64,000 nucleotides of DNA from Bacillus sp. ISL-45 (GCF_018613195.1 NZ_JAGGQQ010000006.1:117100-181099), one strand, 5' to 3'; counted from the stretch's first letter, positions 1 to 11,416 are shown. Translations and numbers: made by a program. The notes: generated from the letters alone by a model not told the origin.

Positions 1-174
1 GCTTTCGTGGTGATCGTGCCACTTATGATCCTTATGCTTTTTGTGCTTCCAGTCAGAGCTTTCTTTCTGGTCGTAATCGCTGCTCTCTATATGCTTGAAA
101 TATTTGCGTTCTTTTTTTCTTTTGCATTTGCTGCATTTACAATTATGCTCATAATGTTCATGGTCAGTAAACAT
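1..174 (-). CDS. Lys/His-rich protein, N-terminal part only
   Basis: The minus strand holds an ATG at 174 preceded by a good ribosome site (GGAAGGAG, 8 bases upstream), and the frame stays open for 58 codons to the window edge, so the C-terminus is missing. The product has an N-terminal CKCSKC cysteine cluster followed by a stretch dominated by Lys, His, Asp and Ser. This composition recalls basic, repetitive spore coat or spore surface proteins of Bacillaceae, and coat genes lie a few kilobases away, but no family is recognised. A competing plus-strand frame over the same bases has no ribosome site and encodes only a hydrophobic shadow. The role is unknown. Confidence 0.6.
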   Translation of the reverse strand, partial: MFTDHEHYEHNCKCSKCKRKKERKYFKHIESSDYDQKESSDWKHKKHKDHKWHDHHES

Positions 175-367
175 ATCGGACTCTCCTTCCTTTTATATTA
201 ATCGATCTACTACAGCATATGGGGAAAAGCCGTTTCCGTATGGGGAAATAACTACTTAGAAAAAATTCTTATCATAAAGAGGCAGTGTGAAATTTGCTAT
301 TTGTGTATTTTAGATTCAAAATTAAAGTACAAAATAAAGTTACCGTTATTAAGTGGAGGTCTGTAAA

Positions 368-964
368 GTGTTAAAAAAAGGAATGGAGCATTATATCCAA
401 AAAAAGCTTAGTGAAAACAAAGACAGCATGGAACTTTTTCGAGAGGAAAAAGAGTATGGAATTAAACATGATTTATTCGATCAGGGCTCGGTTTCAATCA
501 TTGAGATGCCATCTGAAAACCGATTTAAAGACGCGTATATCGAAAGGGGAGATAAGGCAACAGATGAGTTTCTTGCCCGTGAAGATGAAGACTTCCTTGA
601 AGAAAAGATAAATTATTTTGATAAACATAAAAATGAATTTTTGTATGTAGAATCACAATGGTGGGAAATGGTTGGCGCTGATGCTGTATCATTTGAAAAA
701 GACGATGTATTTGGTAATTACGACGTTATGCTTGGTTTGAAGCTGCAAAAGAAACAGGATTCGAAAATCCGGCAATTTCTAAGCGAGAATCTTGCAGGTG
801 AAGGTGCCGCGTACGATTTAATCTTTGATGGAAATGAAGGGGTTTGGAGTCTTAATTTTTCTTTAAATGATCTCGAAGGATATGATGAAGAACTTACTGT
901 TGGCCAGGCTTTCGGGTTGATTTACAGCTTTTTAATGAAACTTGCTGAATCAATCGAAGTCTAA
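368..964 (+). CDS. conserved protein of unknown function, 198 aa
   Basis: The start is GTG at 368, seven bases after the ribosome site GGAGGT (355-360); the in-frame GTG at 353 would place that site inside the gene. The product is a soluble, acidic 198-residue protein with no signal peptide or membrane segment. Residues 1-60 are charged and probably helical, with a WW pair near residue 96 and a C-terminal hydrophobic helix (GLIYSFLMKLAE). I do not recognise a catalytic motif. It stands alone and is closed by a terminator, just upstream of the hut operon but separated from it by the hut promoter. It looks like a Bacillaceae conserved hypothetical, and no function is inferred. Confidence 0.75.
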   Translation: MLKKGMEHYIQKKLSENKDSMELFREEKEYGIKHDLFDQGSVSIIEMPSENRFKDAYIERGDKATDEFLAREDEDFLEEKINYFDKHKNEFLYVESQWWEMVGADAVSFEKDDVFGNYDVMLGLKLQKKQDSKIRQFLSENLAGEGAAYDLIFDGNEGVWSLNFSLNDLEGYDEELTVGQAFGLIYSFLMKLAESIEV

Positions 965-974
965 TAAAGAGATT

Positions 975-1000
975 AAAAGACGCCTTATGGCGTTTTTTTT
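975..1000 (+). terminator. Rho-independent terminator
   Basis: Stem ACGCC/GGCGT (980-984 with 989-993), extended by A/T pairs, with a TTAT loop and eight T residues. It lies 16 bases after the stop of the 198-aa gene. Confidence 0.8.
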
Positions 1001-1158
1001 AAGGTTTTCCCTTAAATTTTGCTGCTTCTCATAATTCCCACTAATGAACTATCCTTGAAATAGCCAGTTGAATCCAGAGAACGCTGCTTTCTTTTAAATA
1101 AACTCTTTAGTTTAGCAGTGTGTTACTATGCTAATATACTAAAATTTACCATATTGGG

Positions 1159-1188
1159 TTGACAGATAAGCAGTTAGCCACATAAAAT
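1159..1188 (+). promoter_or_regulatory. probable sigma-A promoter of the hut operon
   Basis: TTGACA (1159-1164) and TAAAAT (1183-1188) are separated by 18 bases, about 50 bases before the hutP start. A near-consensus housekeeping promoter is expected here because hutP is constitutively started and the operon is controlled by antitermination in B. subtilis. No clear cre box was found. Confidence 0.6.
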
Positions 1189-1236
1189 TAGGTTAGTTAT
1201 TAGTTAATAGTAAAAATTCTGAAATCGGGGTAAATA

Positions 1237-1674
1237 ATGAACCGGAATATTGGAATAGGGAAGGCAGCGATCCTGCTGGCGACCTTGTCAGAAAATGAAT
1301 TGGAATTATTGAGCCCTGCTTTAGATAACATTAGTTTTTGTCTTGGTCAGGTTGGCTCTATGAATATGCAGAAAGTCATTTCTGCAGTTGAAACGGCTGC
1401 AAAGCGAAATGGGCTTATACACTCTGGATTGTATCGCGAAACACATGCACTCTATCATGCGATCATGGAAGGGATGGAAGGGGTAACTAGAGGCCATCTT
1501 GCAATTGGCGATATGAGCAGGACAGTTGGTCTTCGGTTTGCTGTTGTCCGGGGAAAGCCTTTCTCAGCGGCTGCCGAAGGGGAATGGATTGCAGTAGCTT
1601 TTTACGGAACAATTGGAGCTCCAATAAAAGGCTCGGAGCATGAAACAGTTGGTTTAGGCATTAATCATATATAG
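1237..1674 (+). CDS. hutP: HutP, histidine-responsive RNA-binding antiterminator
   Basis: HutP binds L-histidine and Mg2+, then binds NAG-rich hut leader RNA and prevents formation of the terminator between hutP and hutH. At 145 aa the protein is about the usual HutP size (near 148-151). His70, His74 and His135 fall exactly where the metal/histidine ligands His73, His77 and His138 of B. subtilis HutP would be, with an N-terminal shift of three residues. The region [20 protein letters not shown] matches the family core. It is the first gene of hutPHUIG, and a long terminator-like stem follows directly, which fits its role. Confidence 0.95.
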   Translation: MNRNIGIGKAAILLATLSENELELLSPALDNISFCLGQVGSMNMQKVISAVETAAKRNGLIHSGLYRETHALYHAIMEGMEGVTRGHLAIGDMSRTVGLRFAVVRGKPFSAAAEGEWIAVAFYGTIGAPIKGSEHETVGLGINHI

Positions 1675-1750
1675 TTTTGCATTGCCTATAGTCAAAAGTC
1701 AGAAGGAGGCGATGATGGTATAAATATGCCATTGTCGTCTCCTTTTTATA
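1671..1750 (+). promoter_or_regulatory. hut attenuator with HutP-type target
   Basis: A near-complete inverted repeat of about 20 bp pairs 1703-1722 with 1725-1744 (arms start AAGGAGGCGA and end GTCTCCTT, several G-U pairs) and is followed by a T-rich tail. Just upstream are several NAG triplets (the TAG at 1671, TAG, AAG, CAG, AAG between 1671 and 1706), the type of element HutP recognises. By analogy with B. subtilis, the stem stops transcription unless histidine-loaded HutP binds. The stem and the triplets are seen; the HutP target assignment is inferred. Confidence 0.8.
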
Positions 1751-1778
1751 TTAATTATTTCATTAGGAGGCAATTATT

Positions 1779-3302
1779 ATGGTGGTATTAACCGGGGCAT
1801 CGCTGAATCTTCAACATGTTAAGCGTGTATGCTTTGACGGAGAAGCTGTTGAAATCAGTCCGGAAAGCATGCAGAAAGTTCAAAAGAGCAGGGATGCAGT
1901 AGATAAAATTGTTAAAGAGAAGCGGACAATTTATGGCATAAATACGGGCTTTGGAAAATTCAGCGATGTAATCATTGATGAGCAGGATGTTAATGCACTC
2001 CAGCTGAACCTCATTCGTTCCCACGCTTGCGGAGTAGGAGACCCTTTCCCTGAAATTGTTTCAAGGGCCATGCTGTTGTTGCGCTTAAATGCTCTATTGA
2101 AAGGTTTTTCCGGTATAAGGCCTTTGATTGCGGAACGGCTGGCGGCATTGTTGAATAATCATATCCATCCAGTTGTTCCTCAGCAGGGATCACTCGGGGC
2201 TTCAGGTGATTTGGCACCACTTTCGCATCTTGCGCTCGTATTGATCGGAGAAGGTAAAGTCTTTTACAAGGGAAGGGTTTGCGCGACAGCAGAGGCATAT
2301 AAAGAAGAAGGTTTGAACCCGATCTCATTACATGCTAAAGAAGGGTTAGCTCTAATCAACGGCACCCAGGCTATGACCGCAATGGGTGTGGTTAACTGGA
2401 TAGAAGCGAATCAGCTGGCACTGCAGAGTGAATGGATCGCCGCTTTGACAATGGAAGGACTGGAAGGTGTAATTGATGCATTTCATCCATCAATACATGA
2501 AGCCAGGGGCTATAAACAACAGAAAGATGTTGCCGAAAGGATGCGCAGATTACTGGAAGGGAGCAAGCTTACCACAAGACAGGGAGAAAAACGAGTGCAG
2601 GATGCCTACTCGTTAAGATGCATTCCCCAGGTTCATGGTGCTTCCTGGCAGGCCCTTGATTATGTGAAAGAAAAATTAGAAATAGAAATAAATGCTGCTA
2701 CAGACAATCCGCTAATATTTGATGATGGGAATCTGGTCATTTCAGGTGGAAATTTCCACGGACAGCCAATCGCAATTGCAATGGACTTTATGAAAATTGC
2801 AGTTGCAGAATTTGCAAGTATTTCCGAGAGACGGATAGAACGTTTGGTAAACCCGCAATTAAATGATCTCCCTCCTTTTTTAAGCCCCCAGCCAGGGCTG
2901 CAATCAGGAGCAATGATTCTCCAATACAGTGCGGCGTCGCTTGTGTCAGAGAATAAAACTCTTGCCCATCCGGCTAGTGTAGATTCGATTCCTTCTTCCG
3001 CAAACCAGGAAGACCATGTCAGCATGGGGACAATCGCTTCCAGGCACGCCTACAGCATCATACAAAATGCAAGGAGAGTGCTGGCGATTGAGTGTATATG
3101 CGCACTCCAGGCTGTCCAATATCGCGGAATTGATAAAATGTCACCTCATACAAAAAGCTTTTACGAGGATGCGAGAAATATCATTCCTTCTATCACCGAG
3201 GACAGAATCTTTTCTGAGGATATCGAAAGACTTTCAGAATGGCTTAAAAAAAATAATAGACAGTGGACAGCTATAGGGCAGAGAGAATTAAATATGGTAT
3301 AA
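1779..3302 (+). CDS. hutH: histidine ammonia-lyase (histidase)
   Basis: This enzyme deaminates L-histidine to trans-urocanate and ammonia, the first step of histidine breakdown. The product has 507 aa, the family length. The Ala-Ser-Gly triad that cyclises into the MIO prosthetic group is at 141-143 ([14 protein letters not shown]). Tyr52 in [12 protein letters not shown] corresponds to the catalytic tyrosine, and the C-terminal half carries the family blocks [19 protein letters not shown] and [15 protein letters not shown] 1779 follows AGGAGG with good spacing. It lies directly after the attenuator, so expression should depend on HutP and histidine. Confidence 0.97.
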   Translation: MVVLTGASLNLQHVKRVCFDGEAVEISPESMQKVQKSRDAVDKIVKEKRTIYGINTGFGKFSDVIIDEQDVNALQLNLIRSHACGVGDPFPEIVSRAMLLLRLNALLKGFSGIRPLIAERLAALLNNHIHPVVPQQGSLGASGDLAPLSHLALVLIGEGKVFYKGRVCATAEAYKEEGLNPISLHAKEGLALINGTQAMTAMGVVNWIEANQLALQSEWIAALTMEGLEGVIDAFHPSIHEARGYKQQKDVAERMRRLLEGSKLTTRQGEKRVQDAYSLRCIPQVHGASWQALDYVKEKLEIEINAATDNPLIFDDGNLVISGGNFHGQPIAIAMDFMKIAVAEFASISERRIERLVNPQLNDLPPFLSPQPGLQSGAMILQYSAASLVSENKTLAHPASVDSIPSSANQEDHVSMGTIASRHAYSIIQNARRVLAIECICALQAVQYRGIDKMSPHTKSFYEDARNIIPSITEDRIFSEDIERLSEWLKKNNRQWTAIGQRELNMV

Positions 3303-3468
3303 AAAGAGCTTCTTTTGGCAGGCCAGAAGATTCAGGAAATAAGTTGTTACTATCAAGGGAATCAATGTGATTCCAGTCATTTTTAGTTTTGGAAGCCTCT
3401 CCATGGACAAAATCATCAGTCCCATTTTAAAAGAGTAAAAATCAAATAGAATAAAGGAGTGTTTTAAC

Positions 3469-5130
3469 ATGAAAATAGAATCTTCCAAAGAGATTCGCGC
3501 AAAAAAAGGCCTGAAGCTAGAATGCAAAGGTTGGGAACAGGAAGCAGCTTTGAGAATGCTTTTCAATAACCTGGACCCTGAAGTAGCTGAAAAGCCGGAA
3601 GACTTGGTAGTCTATGGCGGAATAGGGAAGGCTGCGAGGAATTGGGAGTCATTTGAAGCGATCGTGAATACTCTGCGCCGCCTGGAAAACGATGAAACAT
3701 TGCTGATTCAATCCGGCAAACCAGTCGCGGTATTTAAAACACATAAAGCTGCTCCTAGAGTATTATTATCCAATTCAGTACTGGTGCCTAAATGGGCAAA
3801 TTGGGAACATTTCCATGAACTTGATCAAAAAGGCTTGATGATGTATGGGCAAATGACAGCAGGAAGCTGGATCTATATTGGTACACAAGGTATTTTGCAG
3901 GGAACGTTTGAAACATTCGCAGAGGCAGCCAGACAGCACTTCGGCGGCTCACTGAGAAATACGATTACATTAACAGCAGGGCTAGGAGGGATGGGTGGTG
4001 CCCAGCCGCTCGCCGTCACGATGAACGGCGGCGTATGTATCGCTGTTGAAATCGATCCTAAGCGGATCCAAAAGCGGATTGATACCCGGTATTGCGATAA
4101 AATGACGGACTCAATAGAGGAAGCGATGAGATGGGGGACGGATGCAAGGAATAAAGGAGAAGCTTTATCCATTGGACTTATTGGGAATGCAGCAGAGGTA
4201 CATTATGACTTACTTCAGCGTAATTTCAAGGTAGACATTGTTACGGACCAGACTTCTGCTCACGATCCTTTAAACGGATACATTCCGGTAGGTTATACTC
4301 TCGAGGAAGCTGAAAAGCTTAGAAAAGAAAATCCAGAAGAGTATGTTAAGCAATCTTCCCGCTCCATGACTAAGCACGTTGCCGCTATGCTGGAGTTCCA
4401 GAGGAAAGGGGCAGTCACATTTGATTACGGAAACAACATACGCCAGGTTGCCAAAGATCAAGGAGAAGAGCATGCCTTCGATTTCCCTGGATTTGTTCCT
4501 GCATTTATACGGCCGCTTTTTTGCGAAGGCAAGGGACCTTTCCGCTGGGCGGCTTTATCGGGAGACCCAGAAGATATTTACCGTACGGATCGGCTGATTA
4601 AGGACCTTTTCCCAGAGAATGAACCACTCCAGCGCTGGATTGAAATGGCTCGTGAAAAAGTGGAGTTCCAGGGGCTTCCTGCCCGCATTTGCTGGCTGGG
4701 CTACGGTGAACGAGTAAAAATGGGATTGGCAATTAATGAATTAGTCCGTAAAGGTGAGTTGAAAGCGCCCATTGTAATAGGACGTGACCATCTTGATTGT
4801 GGTTCAGTAGCCTCTCCAAACCGGGAAACAGAGGCTATGAAGGATGGGAGTGACGCGGTCGGTGACTGGGCTATCCTTAACGCTCTTATTAATGTTGCAG
4901 CTGGCGGTTCATGGATATCAGTACACCATGGCGGCGGCGTAGGAATGGGTTATTCTCTTCATGCCGGTATGGTTGTGGTGGCCGATGGGACCGACCTGGC
5001 AGAGGAAAGATTGAGAAGAGTCCTGACAACTGATCCAGGCATGGGAATCGTACGCCATGCGGACGCCGGGTACGATAAAGCGGTTGAGGTTGCAAAGGAA
5101 AAGGGCGTCGACATTCCAATGTTGAAATAA
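3469..5130 (+). CDS. hutU: urocanate hydratase (urocanase)
   Basis: Urocanase converts urocanate to imidazolone propionate using a tightly bound NAD+ as an electrophile. The 553-aa product has the family length. It shows the N-terminal block [11 protein letters not shown], the glycine-rich NAD-binding segment [13 protein letters not shown] near residue 170 and the conserved [14 protein letters not shown] segment. The C-terminal [18 protein letters not shown] block is typical of urocanases. A ribosome site (AAAGGAG) precedes ATG 3469. The 166-base gap after hutH contains no convincing terminator, so it should be co-transcribed. Confidence 0.97.
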   Translation: MKIESSKEIRAKKGLKLECKGWEQEAALRMLFNNLDPEVAEKPEDLVVYGGIGKAARNWESFEAIVNTLRRLENDETLLIQSGKPVAVFKTHKAAPRVLLSNSVLVPKWANWEHFHELDQKGLMMYGQMTAGSWIYIGTQGILQGTFETFAEAARQHFGGSLRNTITLTAGLGGMGGAQPLAVTMNGGVCIAVEIDPKRIQKRIDTRYCDKMTDSIEEAMRWGTDARNKGEALSIGLIGNAAEVHYDLLQRNFKVDIVTDQTSAHDPLNGYIPVGYTLEEAEKLRKENPEEYVKQSSRSMTKHVAAMLEFQRKGAVTFDYGNNIRQVAKDQGEEHAFDFPGFVPAFIRPLFCEGKGPFRWAALSGDPEDIYRTDRLIKDLFPENEPLQRWIEMAREKVEFQGLPARICWLGYGERVKMGLAINELVRKGELKAPIVIGRDHLDCGSVASPNRETEAMKDGSDAVGDWAILNALINVAAGGSWISVHHGGGVGMGYSLHAGMVVVADGTDLAEERLRRVLTTDPGMGIVRHADAGYDKAVEVAKEKGVDIPMLK

Positions 5131-5139
5131 AGTCATTAA

Positions 5140-7357
<2,218 letters not shown>

Positions 7358-7374
7358 AAATTAACAACAATATT

Positions 7375-7412
7375 AAAAGCCTGTAAACCTTATGATAAGT
7401 TTACAGGCTTTT
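7375..7412 (+). terminator. hut operon terminator
   Basis: A 14-bp perfect stem (7375-7388 with 7399-7412, AAAAGCCTGTAAAC and its complement) sits 17 bases after the hutG stop. The A/T ends of the stem can serve both strands, so it may also close the convergent coat cluster. Confidence 0.85.
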
Positions 7413-7417
7413 GTTCG

Positions 7418-7654
7418 TTATTTATTTTTTAACAATTGATCAAGCATGTCGGAGAGAGAAGAGTTTGGCTGAAGGTTTTCCGGAGAAAATTGTTTCTTCA
7501 ACTCATCTCTCATTTTCCCCTGGCTAATGTTTAAATTGTCCTGGAGTTTTTTGTAGTTACGCTTCTGTTCGCGCTGCCTCATCAGGTTGTCCATGAGCTG
7601 TTCATTCATCTTGCGCATTTGTTCGACCATATCTTTGCTGTTTTGATTATTCAT
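7418..7654 (-). CDS. small Gln/Asn/Lys-rich protein of the coat cluster
   Basis: This 78-aa hydrophilic, largely helical protein begins MNNQNSKDMVEQMRKMNEQL and is rich in Gln, Asn, Met, Lys and Arg, with a C-terminal SDMLDQLLKN helix. ATG 7654 has a strong ribosome site (GAAGGAGG). It is the last gene of a minus-strand cluster after two CotX-type genes and a CotW-like gene, with a 32-base gap to its upstream neighbour. The position suggests a spore coat or crust component, but that is inference from context; I recognise no family. It is convergent with hutG. Confidence 0.65.
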   Translation of the reverse strand: MNNQNSKDMVEQMRKMNEQLMDNLMRQREQKRNYKKLQDNLNISQGKMRDELKKQFSPENLQPNSSLSDMLDQLLKNK

Positions 7655-7686
7655 CCCTTAACCTCCTTCTCAACCGTTCTGCCTTA

Positions 7687-8127
7687 TTACAGAACATCCA
7701 ATTTAACGACTACAGCGATCAGGATTTGCAGAAGGGCTTGAATATTAACGGCAACGTCTGTGTCAGTGGTAGTTACTTTTACGTTCTTGGAACTTTCAAC
7801 AATCGTTTTTTGAGTGTTTCTCTGCTTATTTTTCATTACTTGTTTGATATCCTGTACTACAGCATTTCCGCGATCAGTATCCCCGATTGTAATGCTGATT
7901 ACTGCTGCAATCGCTGCCTGTAGACCTAACTGTAAGGAGACAGCAGCTTGAGTATCAGTTGTTTGTACATCTACACCCTCAGAATCCTTGATGATAATCC
8001 ATTCGAATGATTGTTGGTCAGTTTTCATGAACTGATCACCTTCTTGCAAAACCGTTGCGCCGTCATCGCATTTGTCTTTTCCTTTATCACAGTGGTCCAA
8101 TGCTCTCCACTTTTTATCTTCACTCAT
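7687..8127 (-). CDS. spore coat protein, CotX/CotV family
   Basis: The 146-aa product carries two copies of the Coat_X/V module. The first (about residues 40-90) contains FEWIIIKDSEGVDVQTTDTQ followed by a hydrophobic AAVSLQLGLQAAIAAVISITIG stretch. The second (about 105-146) contains VKVTTTDTDVAVNIQALLQ and ends KLDVL. In B. subtilis, CotV and CotX belong to the insoluble outer coat/crust made late in the mother cell. The N-terminal 35 residues are charged and poorly conserved. It is 32 bases downstream of a paralogue sharing about half its residues, evidence of local duplication. Confidence 0.9.
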   Translation of the reverse strand: MSEDKKWRALDHCDKGKDKCDDGATVLQEGDQFMKTDQQSFEWIIIKDSEGVDVQTTDTQAAVSLQLGLQAAIAAVISITIGDTDRGNAVVQDIKQVMKNKQRNTQKTIVESSKNVKVTTTDTDVAVNIQALLQILIAVVVKLDVL

Positions 8128-8159
8128 GTTAATTTCACCTCTTTTATATAAATTTTTAA

Positions 8160-8633
8160 TTACAATACGTCAAGCTTTACGACTACTGCAACCAGTACCT
8201 GAAGCAATGCCTGGATGTTGACAGCCAAGTCTGTGTCAGTAGTAGTAACGTTAATATCTTTAGAGTTTTTAATGATGATTTTTTGCTTGTTCGTTTGCTC
8301 TGAATCTAGTTTCTGGGATATCTCTTGTGCAATCTTGCGGCCCCTGTCTGTATCACCAACAGTAATGCTTACGACTAGTGCAATTGCTAATTGCAACCCT
8401 ACTTGAAGAGAAACCGCTGCCTGTGTGTCAGTTGTCTGGACACAGATATTACAAGAGTCCTTGATCCAAATCAGTTCATCAGAATCCTGCTCAATCCCTG
8501 AAAACTGAAATCCATCCTGTACTACGTCTTCATCTTCTTCTTTTTTGGACTTATGTTTCCCGTCGTCGTATTTATCGCCGTGGTAGCCATAGTCCTGAGG
8601 TTTGCCAAATTCATGGTAATTCTTGCTTGCCAT
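8160..8633 (-). CDS. spore coat protein, CotX/CotV family
   Basis: This 157-aa paralogue of the next gene also has two Coat_X/V modules. Module 1 contains LIWIKDSCNICVQTTDTQ and module 2 contains INVTTTDTDLAVNIQALL, again ending KLDVL. The first 50 residues are rich in Gly, Tyr, His, Asp and Lys (KYDDGKHKSKKEEDED), a variable surface-like region. Two cysteines inside module 1 are absent from the paralogue and could permit cross-linking, which is inference. ATG 8633 has a ribosome site (AAAAGGGAG). It is likely co-expressed with its neighbours during late sporulation. Confidence 0.9.
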   Translation of the reverse strand: MASKNYHEFGKPQDYGYHGDKYDDGKHKSKKEEDEDVVQDGFQFSGIEQDSDELIWIKDSCNICVQTTDTQAAVSLQVGLQLAIALVVSITVGDTDRGRKIAQEISQKLDSEQTNKQKIIIKNSKDINVTTTDTDLAVNIQALLQVLVAVVVKLDVL

Positions 8634-8724
8634 TTATTTCACTCCCTTTTACTTGGTATGGAATATCATATTAAGTTGCATGCTGTATAGATTGTGTGTA
8701 TTCACTAGTTGCCTAGTAATATTT

Positions 8725-8757
8725 CAAAAAAAAACGCCCTTTTTTTAAGAGCGTTTA
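8725..8757 (-). terminator. terminator after the CotW-like gene
   Basis: Read on the minus strand, AAACGCTCTT pairs with AAGGGCGTTT (one G-U pair), followed by a run of T residues. It lies between the CotW-like gene and the first CotX gene, so the two may be separate units or joined by partial read-through. Confidence 0.7.
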
Positions 8758-8765
8758 AATTAGGA

Positions 8766-8987
8766 TTACTTATCTGTACTAGAGTTCTTTTTTGAATGAT
8801 TTGAATTCAGGAAGGTATCTACCTGCTTACTTAGATCTTCTACTAACTCTCTGATTGCTTGCTTCTTATCGTCAGTTATTTGGTCTTTGACTTCTTCCGT
8901 GTTGATACCGTTTTTCTTGAATAAATCGTTTACAAGCAAGTCAATGATACTGTTTGGAATCCCGTTAGGCTTATTCTGGTCGGCCAT
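8766..8987 (-). CDS. CotW-like spore coat protein
   Basis: The 73-aa product begins MADQNKPNGIPNSIIDLLVN. Its middle (LFKKNGINTEEVKDQITDDK, then REL VEDLSK) resembles the N-terminal half of B. subtilis CotW, a hydrophilic coat/crust protein encoded between cotV and cotX. The protein is shorter than CotW and lacks its basic C-terminal tail. ATG 8987 follows a GGGAG ribosome site. The order CotW-like then CotX then CotX/V parallels the cotVWX operon, which supports the call. The family assignment is from remembered sequence similarity and is moderate. Confidence 0.65.
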   Translation of the reverse strand: MADQNKPNGIPNSIIDLLVNDLFKKNGINTEEVKDQITDDKKQAIRELVEDLSKQVDTFLNSNHSKKNSSTDK

Positions 8988-9219
8988 AATCTTCTCTCCC
9001 TTTTGTAGAATATCGTCGTTTTAGACTATGCGAATAAGTCTTAAGAAGACACAACGAAGTTTGGGGAAGAACAGCAAATATAAGCCTATTTTCCATTTAT
9101 TGTGGATTTCCATCCCGAAACGTCGGGGTTCTATATAGAGATTAAAGGGAAGGGGACCCATTTTCTTGCTATGCTATCTACAGCAATCAGGGGTACAGGG
9201 GGTTACTGAAATTCAGTTA

Positions 9220-9262
9220 AGCAAAAGGAGAAGGACCTAATGGCGGTCCTTCTCCTTTTGCT
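9220..9262. terminator. 18-bp perfect inverted repeat, probable terminator
   Basis: AGCAAAAGGAGAAGGACC (9220-9237) is perfectly complementary to 9245-9262 with a 7-base loop. It sits 38 bases past the stop of the minus-strand oxidoreductase. Neither flank has a proper T tract, so processing or attenuation is also possible. The remaining 8988-9219 shows nothing recognisable. Confidence 0.55.
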
Positions 9263-9299
9263 GAAAACCAATATGTCAATTAATGAGACGGTTTATCCT

Positions 9300-10316
9300 T
9301 TAGCTTTTAAATACATCAGAAACCATTTCGAAGGATTTCAGTCTTGCTTTATGGTCAAAAATTTGCGCATTGATAATCATTTCGTCTGCCTGGGTTTCAT
9401 CCAGGAATTGCTGAAGTTTCGTTTTAATGGTTTCGGGACTTCCAACGATTGAGGAGCCAATACGGCTGCCCAGCAGCATTTTTTCATACTCGCTCAGCTG
9501 ATCCTCCAGGTTCTTGACAGGAGGAAGCAGGGGACTTGGGTTATTCCTGAACAGGTTAAGGAACTGCTGCTGCATGGATGTTGCCAGGAACTCTGCTTCC
9601 TCATCAGTTTCGGCTGCAATCACGTTCACACCCACCATCGCGTATGGCTCTTGCAAAACATCTGAAGGCTGGAAGTTCCTTCGGTAAAGCTTTAATGCAC
9701 CAATTGTATTTTCCGGCGAAAAATGGCTGGCGAATGAAAATGGCAGCCCGAGTTGTCCCGCAAGCTGCGCACTGTAGCCACTGGAGCCTAATAGCCAGAT
9801 TGGAATGTTCAGTCCTTCACCGGGTATCGCCCTGACACTGCGATATTGCGAATCGATTTCCGGATTGAAATAGGCGCGAAGCTCATCCAATTGCTCTGGG
9901 AAGTCCTGACCATCACTTCGACGTTCGCGCCGTAGCGCATAGGCCGTCACCTGATCAGTTCCTGGAGCGCGTCCGAGTCCAAGGTCAATGCGACCCGGGA
10001 AAAGAGATTCAAGTGTTCCGAATTGTTCAGCGATAACAAGTGGGGCATGGTTAGGAAGCATGATCCCGCCTGAGCCGACTCTGATGGAAGAGGTTCCCGC
10101 TGCAACATGGCCGATTACAACCGAGGTAGCGGAGCTTGCGATGCCAGGCATATTATGGTGCTCTGCTAACCAATATCGGTTATAGCCCCATTTTTCAGCA
10201 TGCTGGGCAAGGTCAAGTGTGTTTTTGAATGCATGCGCTGCTGTGCCCCCTTCTAGAATCGGGGACAAGTCGAGCACAGAATACTTTATATCGTTTAAAC
10301 GTTTATTTTCTGTCAT
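9300..10316 (-). CDS. LLM-class flavin-dependent oxidoreductase
   Basis: This is a bacterial luciferase-like (TIM-barrel, FMN/F420-type) monooxygenase; its substrate cannot be read from sequence. It has the N-terminal LDLSP strand, the WLAEHHNM motif near residue 45, the [15 protein letters not shown] segment, [11 protein letters not shown] near 110 and [14 protein letters not shown] near 175, all hallmarks of the YceB/YtmO-like branch. I chose ATG 10316 because GAAGGAAG lies eight bases upstream; the in-frame ATG at 10334 lacks such a site. Length is 338 aa. A second member of the same family is at 22488-23480. Confidence 0.88.
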   Translation of the reverse strand: MTENKRLNDIKYSVLDLSPILEGGTAAHAFKNTLDLAQHAEKWGYNRYWLAEHHNMPGIASSATSVVIGHVAAGTSSIRVGSGGIMLPNHAPLVIAEQFGTLESLFPGRIDLGLGRAPGTDQVTAYALRRERRSDGQDFPEQLDELRAYFNPEIDSQYRSVRAIPGEGLNIPIWLLGSSGYSAQLAGQLGLPFSFASHFSPENTIGALKLYRRNFQPSDVLQEPYAMVGVNVIAAETDEEAEFLATSMQQQFLNLFRNNPSPLLPPVKNLEDQLSEYEKMLLGSRIGSSIVGSPETIKTKLQQFLDETQADEMIINAQIFDHKARLKSFEMVSDVFKS

Positions 10317-10434
10317 TTTTCCATCTTCCTTCATTTAAAAATATTAACTGCCAGGAATAGCATTTTTCCTGTTACCAGCGTTTATACAATAGTATCAATT
10401 ATCTTTCGGCAATCAAAATAAAATGTTTTGAGAA

Positions 10435-10615
10435 GGCTCTTTTCTCAAACTTTGTTGCTTTGGACTACTAAATAGGATTGTTTGACCTATTTTTCTTCAC
10501 AAAATTGAATCTTTTGGGAGAAAAGAGCAGCAAACTTAATACTGACAGCAAAATAGCCTTATATTACGTTAAAATGGGTTTTAGGTTTTTAACAACAATC
10601 TTTACGAAAACAGCC
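10435..10615 (+). mobile_element. MITE-like element, copy 1 (181 bp)
   Basis: The ends are GGCTCTTTTCTCAAACTTTG on the left and CTTTACGAAAACAGCC on the right, imperfect inverted repeats of about 25 bp. It is flanked by an exact 8-bp direct repeat TTTGAGAA (10427-10434 and 10616-10623), the mark of a transposition event. An internal GGGAGAAAAGAGC mirrors the left end. It carries no transposase. It lies between the exonuclease and oxidoreductase genes. Confidence 0.85.
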
Positions 10616-10676
10616 TTTGAGAAAAAAGGAATACGGAAATTCTGGTGAGGGAATTGGGGAGGTAGGGGGAACAAGC

Positions 10677-11411
10677 TTATCTAATCAATGATAAATATTC
10701 ATAAACCTCCCGCATGTTTTGGTAGCCTTGTTCCCGGGCTTTTTGAATATAAAAAGCCCAAAGCCTTGCTGCCATTTTTGCATCCGCAAGTGCATGGTGC
10801 CGATCTCTCACTTCAATCCCGCACTCAAGGCAGATTTGTTCCAAAGGCAGCGAATAGACTAATGGCTGGAATAATCTAATCAAAAATGAAGTATCAATTA
10901 CTCTGTGGTCAAAATTCAAGCGCAATTGTTCACTTGTACATTTCTTCATAAAGGCTTGTTCATGCTTTGCATGGTGAGCCACAAGTACTGAGGTGCCTAT
11001 GAAATTTAAAAACTCCATCAGAACCTGAGAGGTTATTGGGGCACTCCTTAGTTCCTCCTCGGTGATAGATGTCAGCTTAAGGACAGCAGGCGATACGGGG
11101 ATTTCAGGGTTGACCAAAGAGTAAAATTCCTCGTTATCAAGTATTCTGGAGCCAATTACCTTAACAGCTCCTATAGAGAGGATTCTATCGCCTTTTTCAG
11201 GATTAAAGCCAGTTGTTTCGAGGTCAAAAACGATGACTGGCAGTTCTTCCAGCGGACAGTCCAGGCTGTTTTCTTTCTTCATTTCTTTTTGCAGCTGCCT
11301 TAGAAACGACATTTGCTGTCGGTTTGCATGAGGGGGCATTCCAGCATAGATGTTCGATCCAAGCCTGCCAGTCATTTGCCGGAAAAAACGAACCATATCA
11401 TTCATTCCCAT
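10677..11411 (-). CDS. DnaQ-type 3'-5' exonuclease (DEDDh)
   Basis: This is an exonuclease of the PolC/epsilon superfamily acting on single-stranded nucleic acid ends. The DEDDh residues are visible: Asp63 and Glu65 in VFDLETTGF, an Asp in HRVIDTSFL, and the His/Asp pair in RHHALADAKMAA near the C-terminus. The first 55 residues are a positively charged extension without a recognised domain. ATG 11411 starts five bases after the stop of the nucleotidyltransferase-like gene, so the two form a tight two-gene unit. A similar pairing of exonuclease and DUF294-type protein occurs in other bacteria; its substrate is not known to me. Confidence 0.88.
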   Translation of the reverse strand: MGMNDMVRFFRQMTGRLGSNIYAGMPPHANRQQMSFLRQLQKEMKKENSLDCPLEELPVIVFDLETTGFNPEKGDRILSIGAVKVIGSRILDNEEFYSLVNPEIPVSPAVLKLTSITEEELRSAPITSQVLMEFLNFIGTSVLVAHHAKHEQAFMKKCTSEQLRLNFDHRVIDTSFLIRLFQPLVYSLPLEQICLECGIEVRDRHHALADAKMAARLWAFYIQKAREQGYQNMREVYEYLSLIR

Positions 11412-11416
11412 ATATC

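Noticed and set aside
7-201. Plus-strand frame at the window start
   Set aside because: It has no ribosome site and lies opposite a minus-strand frame with a strong ribosome site and a coherent Lys/His-rich product.
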